From assembly GCA_014526335.1 (NCBI GenBank), contig JACTAT010000061.1, positions 721,098-785,097 of the forward strand: DNA of 64,000 nt, written 5' to 3'. The notes beneath the pieces were generated by a model. That model did no database searches. It saw nothing but the letters and a program-made list of their open reading frames with translations, and was not told where the DNA came from. The translations under genes were made by a program, and so were the position numbers. Source of the DNA: Chrysaora quinquecirrha. Lineage: Eukaryota > Cnidaria > Scyphozoa > Semaeostomeae > Pelagiidae. This document shows, piece after piece, positions 24,101 through 36,100 of this stretch (the stretch's first letter is position 1; each line of letters begins with the position of its first letter).

Positions 24101-27100
24101 AAAAATCGGCCAAAAACAGGGGTTTTGAAAACTCCCTTTTTTCTTCGAAAATGGGTATAAAATCCTACCAAATACCCCCAAACAGCCTCTAGAGTGTAGA
24201 ACAGGTCTTTTTCTACCATATTGGGTTGAATTTGGGAGATAAAATTATCCTCGAAAAATCGACAAAAGGTAAGTCTATAGCCTTGCCAAATTGGCAAAAA
24301 TCGGCCAAAAACAGGGTTTTGAAAACTCCTTTTTCTTCAAAATGGGTATAAAATCCTACCAAATACCACCAAAAAGCCTCTAGAGTGTAGAAAAGGTCTT
24401 TTCTACCATATTGGGTCGAATTTGGGAGATAAAATTATCCTCGAAAAATCGAAAAAAGGTAAGTCTATAGCCTTGCCAAATTGGCAAAAATCGGCCAAAA
24501 ACAGGGTTTTGAAAACTCCTTTTTCTTCGAAAATGGGTATAAAATCCTACCAAATACACCCCAAAAAGCCTCTAGAGTGTAGAAAAGGTCTTTTCTACCA
24601 TATTGGGTCGAATTTGGGAGAAAAAATTATCCTCGAAAAATCAAAAAAAGGTAAGTCTATAGCTTTGCCAAATTGGCAGAAATCGGCCAAAAACAGGGGT
24701 TTTGAAAACTCCATTTTTTCTTCGAAAATGGGTATAAAATCCCACCAAATACCCCCCAATAAGCCTCTAGAGTGTAGAAAAGGTCTTTTTCTACCATATT
24801 GGGTCGAAGTTGGGAGATAAAATTATCCTCGAAAAATCGAAAAAAAGGTAAGTCTATAGCCTTGCCAAATTGGCAAAAATCGGCCAAAAACAGGGGTTTT
24901 GAAAACTCCTTTTTCTTCAAAATGGGTATAAAATCCTACCAAATTCCTCCAAACAGCCTCTAGATTGTAGAAAATGGTCTTTTTCTACCATATTGGGTAA
25001 AATTTGAGAGATAAAATTATCCTCGAAAAATCGAAAAAAAGGTAAGTCTATAGCCTTGCCAAATTGGCAAGAATTGGCAAAACAGGGTTTTGAAAACTCC
25101 CTTTTTTTTCTTCGAAAATGGGTATAAAATCCTACCAAATACCCCCCAAACAGCCTCTAGAGTGTAGAAAAGGTCTTTTTCTACCATATTGGGTCGAATT
25201 TGGGAGATAAAATTATCCTCGAAAAATCGAAAAAAAGGTAAGTCTATAGCCTTGCCAAATTGGCAAAAATCGGCCAAAAACAGGGTTTTGAAAACTCCTT
25301 TTTCTTCAAAATGGGTATAAAATCCTACCAAATACCCCCAAAAAGCCTCTAGAGTGTAGAAAAGGTCTTTTCTACCATATTGGGTCGAATTTGGGAGAAA
25401 AAATTATCCTCGAAAAATCGAAAAAAAGGTAAGTCTATAGCCTTGCCAAATTGGCAGAAATCGGCCAAAAACAGGGGTTTTGAAAACTCCCTTTTTTCTT
25501 CGAAAATGGGTATAAAATCCCACCAAATACCCCCCAATAAGCCTCTAGAGTGTAGAAAAGGTCTTTTTCTACCTTATTGGGTCCAATTTGGGAGATAAAA
25601 TTATCCTCGAAAAATCGAAAAAAGGTAAGTCTATAGCCTTGCCAAATTGGCAAAAATCGGCCAAAAACAGGGGTTTTAAAAACTCCCTTTTTTCTTCAAA
25701 AATGGGTATAAAATCCTATTAAATACCAGCCAGAAAGCCTCTAGAGTGTAGAAAAGGTCTTTTTCTACCATATTGGGTCGAATTTGGGAGATAAAATTAT
25801 CCTCGAAAAATCGAAAAAAAGGTAAGTCTATAGCCTTGCCAAATTGGCAAAAATCGGCCAAAAACAGGGGTTTTGAAAACTCCCTTTTTCTTCAAAAATG
25901 GGTATAAAATCCTACCAAATACCCCCCAAAAAGCCTCTAGAGTGTAGAAAAGGTCTTTTTCTACCATATTGGGTCGAATTTGGGAGATAAAATTATCCTC
26001 GAAAAATCGAAAAAAAGGTAAGTCTATAGCCTTGCCAAATGGGCAAAAATCGGCCAAAAACAGGGGTTTTGAAAACTCCTTTTTTTCTTCGAAAATGGGT
26101 ATAAAATCCTACCAAATACCCCCCAAAAAGCCTCTAGAGTGTAGAAAAGGTCTTTTCTACCATATTGGGTCGAATTTGGGAGATAAAATTATCCTCGAAA
26201 AATCGAAAAAAGGTAAGTCTATAGCCTTGCCAAATTGGCAAAAATCGGCCAAAAACAGGGTTTTGAAAACTCCTTTTTCTTCGAAAATGGGTATAAAATC
26301 CTACCAAATACCCCCAAAAGCCTCTAGAGTGTAGAAAAGGTCTTTTTCTACCATATTGGGTCGAATTTGGGAGATAAAATTATCCTCGAAAAATCGAAAA
26401 AAAGGTAAGTCTATAGCCTTGCCAAATTGGCAAAAATCGGCCAAAAACAGGGGTTTTGAAAACTCCCTTTTTTCTTCGAAAATGGGTATAAAATCCTACC
26501 AAATACCCCCAAACAGCCTCTAGAGTGAAGAACAGGTCTTTTTCTACCATATTGGGTCGAATTTGGGAGATAAAATTATCCTTGAAAAATCGAAAAAAAA
26601 GGTAAGTCTATAGCCTTGCCAAATTGGCAAAAATCGGCCAAAAACAAGAGTTTTGAAAACTCCCTTTTTTTTCTTCGAAAATGGGTATAAAATCCTACCA
26701 AATACACCCCAAACAGCCTCTAGAGTGTAGAAAAGGTCTTATTGGGTTGAATTTTGGAGAAAAAATTACCCTCAAAAAGTCGACAAAAAGGCATGTCTAT
26801 AGCCTTGCCAAATGGGCAAAAATCGGCCAAAAACAGGGGTTTTGAAAACTCCCTTTTTTCTTCGAAAATGGGTATAAAATCCTACCAAATACCCCCAAAA
26901 GCCTCTAGAGTGTAGAAAAGGTCTTTTTCTACCATATTGGGTCGAATTTGGGAGATAAAATTATCCTCGAAAAATCGAAAAAAAGGTAAGTCTATAGCCT
27001 TGCCAAATTGGCAAAAATCGGCCAAAAACAGGGGTTTTGAAAACTCCCTTTTCTCTTCGAAAATGGGTATAAAATCCCACCAAATACCCCCAAAAAGCTT

Positions 27101-30100
27101 CTAGAGTGTAGAAACGGTCTTTTTCTACCATATTGGGTCGAATTTGGGAGATAAAATTATCCTCGAAAAATCGAAAAAAAGGTAAGTCTATAGCCTTGCC
27201 AAATTGGCAAAAATCGGCCAAAAACAGGGGTTTTGAAAACTCCCTTTTTTCTTCGAAAATGGGTATAAAATCCTACCAAATACCACCAAAAAGCCTCTAG
27301 AGTGTAGAAAAGGTCTTTTTCTACCATATTGGGTCGAATTTGGGAGATAAAATTATCCTCGAAAAATCGAAAAAAGGTAAGTCTATAGCCTTGCCAAATT
27401 GGCAAAAATCGGCCAAAAACAGGGTTTTGAAAACTCCTTTTTCTTCGAAAATGGGTATAAAATCCTACCAAATACTTCCCAAAAGCCTCTAGAGTGTAGA
27501 AAAGGTCTTTTCTACCATATTGGGTCGAATTTGGGAGAAAAATTATCCTCGAAAATCGAAAAAAGGTAAGTCTATAGCCTTGCCAAATTGGCAAAAATCG
27601 GCCAAAAACAGGGTTTTGAAAACTCCTTTTTCTTCGAAAATGGGTATAAAATCCTACCAAATACCCCCAAACAGCCTCTAGAAGTAGAAAAGGTCTTTTC
27701 TACCATATTGGGTTGAATTTGGGAGAAAAATTATCCTCGAAAAATCGACAAAAAGGTAAGTCTATAGCCTTGCCAAATTGGCAAAAATCGGCCAAAAACA
27801 GGGGTTTTGAAAACTCCCTTTTTTCTTCGAAAATGGGTATAAAATCCTACCAAATACCCCCCAAAAAGCCTCTAGAGTGTAGAAAAGGTCTTTTTCTACC
27901 ATATTGGGTCGAATTTGGGAGATAAAATTATCCTCGAAAAATCGAAAAAAAGGTAAGTCTATAGCCTTGCCAAATTGGCAAAAATCGGCCAAAAACAGGG
28001 GTTTTGAAAACTCCCTTTTTTCTTCAAAAATGGTCATAAAGTCCTACCTATTTCCTCCTTAACAGCCCCTAGAATATAAAAATGGCCTTATCCTACCATA
28101 TTGGGTAAAATTTGAGAGATAAAATTATCCTCGAAAAATCGAAAAAAAGGTAAGTCTATAGCCTTGCCAAATTGGCAAAAATCGGCCAAAAACAGGGGTT
28201 TTGAAAACTCCCTTTTTTCTTCGAAAATGGGTATAAAATCCTACCAAATACCCCTCAAAAAGCCTCTAGAGTGTAGAAAAGGTCTTTTTCTACCATAATG
28301 GGTCGAATTTGGGAGATAAAATTATCCTCGAAAAATCGAAAAAAGGTAAGTCTATAGCCTTGCCAAATTGGCAAAAATCGGCCAAAAACAGGGTTTTGAA
28401 AACTCCTTTTTCTTCAAAATGGGTATAAAATCCTACCAAATACCCCCAAAAAGCCTCTAGAGTGTAGAAAAGGTCTTTTTCTACCATATTGGGTCGAATT
28501 TGGGAGAAAAATTATCCTCGAAAAATCGAAAAAAGGTAAGTCTATAGCCTTGCCAAATTGGGCAAAATCGGCCAAAAACAGGGTTTTGAAAACTCCTTTT
28601 TCTTCGAAAATGGGTATAAAATCCTACCAAATACCCCCAAACAGCCTCTAGAGTGTAGAAAAGGTCTTTTCTACCATATTGGGTCGAATTTGGGAGATAA
28701 AATTATCCTCGAAAAATCGAAAAAAGGTAAGTCTATAGCCTTGCCAAATTGGCAAAAATCGGCCAAAAACAGGGTTTTGAAAACTCCTTTTTCTTCGAAA
28801 ATGGGTATAAAATCCTACCAAATACCCCAAAAGCCTCTAGAGTGTAGAACAGGTCTTTTTCTACCATATTGGGTTGAATTTGGGAGAAAAATTATCCTCA
28901 AAAATCGAAAAAAGGTAAGTCTATAGCCTTGCCAAATTGGCAAAAATCGGCCAAAAACAGGGTTTTGAAAACTCCTTTTTCTTCAAAATGGGTATAAAAT
29001 CCTACCAAATACCCCCAAACAGCCTCTAGAGTGTAGAACAGGTCTTTTCTACCATATTGGGTTGAATTTGGGAGAAAATTATCCTCGAAAAATCGACAAA
29101 AGGTAAGTCTATAGCCTTGCCAAATTGGCAAAAATCGGCCAAAAACAGGGGTTTTGAAAACTCCCTTTTTCTTCTATAAAATGGGTATAAAATCCTACCA
29201 AATACCCCAAAAAGCCTCTAGAGTGTAGAAAAGGTCTTTTCTACCATATTGGGTCGAATTTGGGAGATAAAATTATCCTCGAAAAATCGAAAAAAGGTAA
29301 GTCTATAGCCTTGCCAAATTGGCAAAAATCGGCCAAAAACAGGGTTTTGAAAACTCCTTTTTCTTCGAAAATGGGTATAAAATCCTACCAAATACCCCCA
29401 AAAAGCCTCTAGAGTGTAGAAAAGGTCTTTTCTACCATAATGGGTCGAATTTGGGAGATAAAATTATCCTCGAAAAATCGAAAAAAGGTAAGTCTATAGC
29501 CTTGCCAAATTGGCAAAAATCGGCCAAAAAAAAGGGGTATTGAAAACTCCCTTCTTTCTTCAAAAATGGGTATAAAATCCTACCAAATACCCTCCAAAAA
29601 GCCTCTACAGTGTAGAAAAGGTCTTTTTCTACCATATTGGGTCGAATTTGGGAGATAAAATTATCCTCGAAAAATCGAAAAAAGGTAAGTCTATAGCCTT
29701 GCCAAATTGGCAAAAATCGGCCAAAAACAGGGTTTTGAAAACTCCATTTTTCTTCGAAAATGGGTATAAAATCCTACCAAATACCCCCAAAAAGCCTCTA
29801 GAGTGTAGAAAAGGTCTTTTCTACCATATTGGGTCGAATTTGGGAGATAAAATTATCCTCGAAAAATCGAAAAAAGGTAAGTCTATAGCCTTGCCAAATT
29901 GGCAAAAATCGGCCAAAAACAGGGTTTTGAAAACTCCATTTTTCTTCGAAAATGGGTATAAAATCCTACCAAATACCCCCAATAAGCCTCTAGAGTGTAG
30001 AAAAGGTCTTTTCTACCATATTGGGTCGAATTTGGGAGATAAAATTATCCTCGAAAAATCGACAAAAAGGCAAGTCTATAGCCTTGCCAAATTGGCAAAA

Positions 30101-33100
30101 ATCGGCCAAAAACAGGGGTTTTGAAAACTCCCTTTTTCCTTCTTAAATGGGTATACAATCCTACCAAATACCCCCAAAAAGCCTCTAGAGTGTAGAAAAG
30201 GTCTTTTCTACCATATTGGGTCGGATTTGGGAGATAAAATTATCCTCGAAAAATCGAAAAAAAGGTAAGTCTATAGCCTTGCCAAATTGGCAAAAATCGG
30301 CCAAAAACAGGGGTTTTGAAAACTCCCTTTTTTCTTCGAAAATGGGTATAAAATCCTACCAAATACCACTCAAAAAGCCTCTAGAGTGTAGAAAAGGTCT
30401 TTTTCTACCATATTGGGTCGAATTTGGGAGATAAAATTATCCTCGAAAAATCGAAAAAAAGGTAAGTCTATAGCCTTGCCAAATTGGCAAAAATCGGCCA
30501 AAAACAGGGGTTTTGAAAACTCCTTCTTTCTTCAAAAATGGGTATAAAATCCTACCAAATACCCCCAAACAGCCTCTAGAGTGTAGAAAAGGTCTTTTTC
30601 TACCATATTGGGTCGAATTTGGGAGATAAAATTATCCTCGAAAAATCGAAAAAAAGGTAAGTCTATAGCCTTGCCAAATTGGCAAAAATCGGCCAAAAAC
30701 AGGGTTTTGAAAACTCCCTTTTTTCTTCGAAAATGGGTATAAAATCCTACCAAATACCCCCAAAAGCCTCTAGAGTGTAGAAAAGGTCTTTTCTACCATA
30801 TTGGGTCGAATTTGGGAGATAAAATTATCCTCGAAAATCGAAAAAAGGTAAGTCTATAGCCTTGCCAAATTGGCAAAAATCGGCCAAAAACAGGGTTTTG
30901 AAAACTCCTTTTTCTTCGAAAATGGGTATAAAATCCTACCAAATACCCCCAAAAGCCTCTAGAGTGTAGAAAAGGTCTTTTCTACCATATTGGGTCGAAT
31001 TTGGGAGATAAAATTATCCTCGAAAAATCGAAAAAAGGTAAGTCTATAGCCTTGCCAAATTGGCAAAATCGGCCAAAAACAGGGTTTTGAAAACTCCTTT
31101 TTCTTCAAAATGGGTATAAAATCCTACCAAATACCCCCCAAAAGCCTCTAGAGTGTAGAAAAGGTCTTTTCTACCATATTGGGTCGAATTTGGGAGATAA
31201 AATTATCCTCGAAAAATCGAAAAAAGGTAAGTCTATAGCCTTGCCAAATTGGCAAAAATCGGCCAAAAACAGGGTTTTGAAAACTCCTTTTTTCTTCGAA
31301 AATGGGTATAAAATCCCACCAAATACCCCCAATAAGCCTCTAGAGTGTAGAAAAGGTCTTTTCTACCATATTGGGTCGAATTTGGGAGATAAAATTATCC
31401 TCGAAAAATCGAAAAAAGGTAAGTCTATAGCCTTGCCAAATTGGCAAAAATCGGCCAAAAACAGGGTTTTGAAAACTCCTTTTTCTTCAAAAATGGGTAT
31501 AAAATCCTACCAAATTTCCCCCAAACAGCCTCTAGAATATAGAACAGGTCTTTTTCTACCATATTGGGTCGAATTTGGGAGATAAAATTATCCTCGAAAA
31601 TCGAAAAAAGGTAAGTCTATAGCCTTGCCAAATTGGCAAAAATCGGCCAAAAACAGGGTTTTGAAAACTCCTTTTTCTTCGAAAATGGGTATAAAATCCT
31701 ACCAAATACCCCCAAACAGCCTCTAGAGTGTAGAAAAGGTCTTTTCTACCATATTGGGTCGAATTTGGGAGATAAAATTATCCTCGAAAAATCGAAAAAG
31801 GTAAGTCTATAGCCTTGCCAAATTGGCAAAAATCGGCCAAAAACAGGGGTTTTGAAAACTCCTTTTTTCTTCAAAAATGGGTATAAAATCCTACCAAATA
31901 CCAGCCCAAAAGCCTCTAGAGTGTAGAAAAGGTCTTTTTCTACCATATTGGGTCGAATTTGGGAGAAAAATTATCCTCGAAAAATCGAAAAAAGGTAAGT
32001 CTATAGCCTTGCCAAATTGGCAAAAATCGGCCAAAAACAGGGGTTTTGAAAACTCCTTTTTTCTTCGAAAATGGGTATAAAATCCTACCAAATACCCCCA
32101 AACAGCCTCTAGAGTGAAGAAAAGGTCTTTTCTACCATATTGGGTTGAATTTGGGAGAAAAATTATCCTCGAAAAATCGACAAAAAGGTAAGTCTATAGC
32201 CTTGCCAAATTGGCAAAAATCGGCCAAAAACTGGGGTTTTGAAAACTCCCTTTTTCTTCGAAAATGGGTATAAAATCCTACCAAATACCCCCAAAAAGCC
32301 TCTAGAGTGTAGAAAAGGTCTTTTCTACCATATTGGGTCGAATTTGGGAGATAAAATTATCCTCGAAAAATCGAAAAAAGGTAAGTCTATAGCCTTGCCA
32401 AATTGGCAAAAATCGGCCAAAAACAGTGGTTTTGAAAACTCCCTTTTTTCTTCGAAAATGGGTATAAAATCCTACAAAATACCCCCCAAAAAGCCTCTAG
32501 AGTGTAGAAAAGGTCTTTTTCTACCATATTGGGTCGAATTTGGGAGATAAAATTATCCTCGAAAAATCGAAAAAAGGTAAGTCTATAGCCTTGCCAAATT
32601 GGCAAAAATCGGCCAAAAACAGGGTTTTGAAAACTCCTTTTTCTTCAAAATGGGTATAAAATCCTACCAAATACCCCCCAAAAGCCTCTAGAGTGTAGAA
32701 AAGGTCTTTTCTACCATATTGGGTCGAATTTGGGAGAAAAATTATCCTCGAAAAATCGAAAAAAGGTAAGTCTATAGCCTTGCCAAATTGGCAAAAATCG
32801 GCCAAAAACAGGGTTTTGAAAACTCCTTTTTCTTCGAAAATGGGTATAAAATCCTACCAAATACCCCCAATAAGCCTCTAGAGTGTAGAAAAGGTCTTTT
32901 CTACCATATTGGGTCGAATTTGGGAGATAAAATTATCCTCGAAAAATCGAAAAAAGGTAAGTCTATAGCCTTGCCAAATTGGCAAAAATCGGCCAAAAAC
33001 AGGGTTTTGAAAACTCCTTTTTCTTCAAAATGGGTATAAAATCCTACCAAATACCCCCAAACAGCCCTAGAGTTAACAGCCCAGGTCTTTTTCTACCATA

Positions 33101-36100
33101 TTGGGTCGAATTTGGGAGATAAAATTATCCTCGAAAAATCGAAAAAAGGTAAGTCTATAGCCTTGCCAAATTGGCAAAATGGGTATAAAATCCTACTTCA
33201 AATACCAAATACCCCCAAAAAGCCTCTAGAGTGTAGAAAAGGTCTTTTCTACCATATTGGGTCGAATTTGGGAGATAAAATTATCCTCGAAAAATCGAAA
33301 AAAAGGTAAGTCTATAGCCTTGCCAAATTGGCAAAAATCGGCCAAAAAAAAGGGGTATTGAAAACTCCCTTCTTTCTTCAAAAATGGGTATAAAATCCTA
33401 CCAAATACCCCCCAAAAAGCCTCTACAGTGTAGAAAAGGTCTTTTTCTACCATATTGGGTCGAATTTGGGAGAAAAAATTATCCTCGAAAAATCAAAGAA
33501 AAAGGTAAGTCTATAGCTTTGCCAAATTGGCAGAAATCGGCCAAAAACAGGGGTTTTGAAAACTCCCTTTTTTCTTCGAAAATGGGTATAAAATCCTACC
33601 AAATACCCCCAAAAAGCCTCTAGAGTGTAGAAAAGGTCTTTTCTACCATATTGGGTCGAATTTGGGAGATAAAATTATCCTCGAAAAATCGAAAAAAGGT
33701 AAGTCTATAGCCTTGCCAAATTGGCAAAAATCGGCCAAAAACAGGGTTTTGAAAACTCCCTTTTTTCTTCGAAAATGGGTATAAAATCCTACCAAATACC
33801 CCCAAACAGCCTCTAGAGTGTAGAAAAGGTCTTTTCTACCATATTGGGTCGAATTTGGGAGATAAAATTATCCTCAAAAATCGAAAAAAGGTAAGTCTAT
33901 AGCCTTGCCAAATTGGCAAAAATCGGCCAAAAACAGGGTTTTGAAAACTCCTTTTTCTTCGAAAATGGGTATAAAATCCTACCAAATACCCCCAAAAAGC
34001 CTCTAGAGTGTAGAAAAGGTCTTTTCTACCATATTGGGTCGAATTTGGGAGATAAAATTATCCTCGAAAAATCGAAAAAAGGTAAGTCTATAGCCTTGCC
34101 AAATTGGCAAAAATCGGCCAAAAACAGGGTTTTGAAAACTCCTTTTTTCTTCAAAATGGGTATAAAATCCTACCAAATACCCCCAAAAAGCCTCTAGAGT
34201 GTAGAAAAGGTCTTTTTCTACCATATTGGGTCGAATTTGGGAGAAAAATTATCCTAGAAAAATCGAAAAAAAGGTAAGTCTATAGCCTTGCCAAATTGGC
34301 AAAATCGGCCAAAAACAGGGGTTTTGAAAACTCCCTTTTTTCTTCGAAAATGGGTATAAAATCCTACCAAATACCCCCAAAAAGCCTCTAGAGTGTAGAA
34401 AAGGTCTTTTTCTACCATATTGGGTCGAATTTGGGAGATAAAATTATCCTCGAAAAATCGAAAAAAAGGTAAGTCTATAGCCTTGCCAAATTGGCAAAAA
34501 TCGGCCAAAAACAGGGGTTTTGAAAACTCCCTTTTTCTTCGAAAATGGGTATAAAATCCTACCAAATACCACCCAAAAAGCCTCTAGAGTGTAGAACAGG
34601 TCTTTTTCTACCTTATTGGGTTGAATTTTGTAGAAAAAATTTCCGTCAAAAAAATCGACAAAAAGGCAAGTCTATAGCCTTGCCAAATGTGCAAAAATCG
34701 GCCAAAAACAGGGGTTTTGAAAACTCCCTTTTTCTTCGAAAATGGGTATAAAATCCTACCAAATACCCCTCAAAAAGCCTCTAGAGTGTAGAAAAGGTCT
34801 TTTTCTACCATAATGGGTCGAATTTGGGAGATAAAATTATCCGAGAAAAATCGAAAAAAAGGTAAGTCTATAGCCTTGCCAAATTGGCAAAAATCGGCCA
34901 AAAACAGGGGTATTGAAAACTCCCTTCTTTCTTCAAAAATGGGTATAAAATCCTACCAAATACCCCCCCAAAAAGCCTCTACAGTGTAGAAAAGGTCTTT
35001 TTCTACCATATTGGGTCGAATTTGGGAGAAAAAATTATCCTAGAAAAATCAAAAAAAAGGTAAGTGTATAGACTTGCCAAATGGGCAAAAATGGGCCAAA
35101 AACAGGGGTTTTGAAAACTCCCTTTTTTCTTCGAAAATGGGTAAAAAATCTTACAAAATACCCCCCAAAAAGCCTCTAGAGTGTAGAAAAGGTCTTTTTC
35201 TACCATATTGGGTCGAATTTGGGAGATAAAATTATCCTCGAAAAATCGAAAAAAAGGTAAGTCTATAGCCTTGCCAAATTGGCAAAAATCGGCCAAAAAC
35301 AGGGGTTTTGAAAACTCCCTTTTTTCTTCGAAAATGGGTATAAAATCCTACCAAATACCCCCAAACAGCCTCTAGAGTGTAGAACAGGTCTTTTTCTACC
35401 ATATTGGGTCCAATTTGGGAGATAAAATTATCCTCGAAAAATCGAAAAAAGGTAAGTCTATAGCCTTGCCAAATTGGCAAAAATCGGCCAAAAACAGGGG
35501 TTTTAAAAACTCCCTTTTTTCTTCAAAAATGGGTATAAAATCCTACCAAATACCCCCAAACAGCCTCTAGAGTGTAGAACAGGTCTTTTCTACCATATTG
35601 GGTCGAATTTGGGAGAAAAATTATCCTCGAAAAATCGAAAAAAGGTAAGTCTATAGCCTTGCCAAATTGGCAAAAATCGGCCAAAAACAAGGGTTTTGAA
35701 AACTCCTTTTTCTTCAAAATGGGTATAAAATCCTACCAAATACCCCCAAAAAGCCTCTAGAGTGTAGAAAAGGTCTTTTCTACCATATTGGGTCGAATTT
35801 GGGAGAAAAATTATCCTCGAAAAATCGAAAAAAGGTAAGTCTATAGCCTTGCCAAATTGGCAAAATCGGCCAAAAACAGGGTTTTGAAAACTCCTTTTTC
35901 TTCGAAAATGGGTATAAAATCCTACCAAATACCCCCAATAAGCCTCTAGAGTGTAGAAAAGGTCTTTTTCTACCATATTGGGTCGAATTTGGGAGATAAA
36001 ATTATCCTCGAAAAATCGAAAAAAAGGTAAGTCTATAGCCTTGCCAAATTGGCAAAAATCGGCCAAAAACAGGGGTTTTGAAAACTCCCTTTTTTCTTCA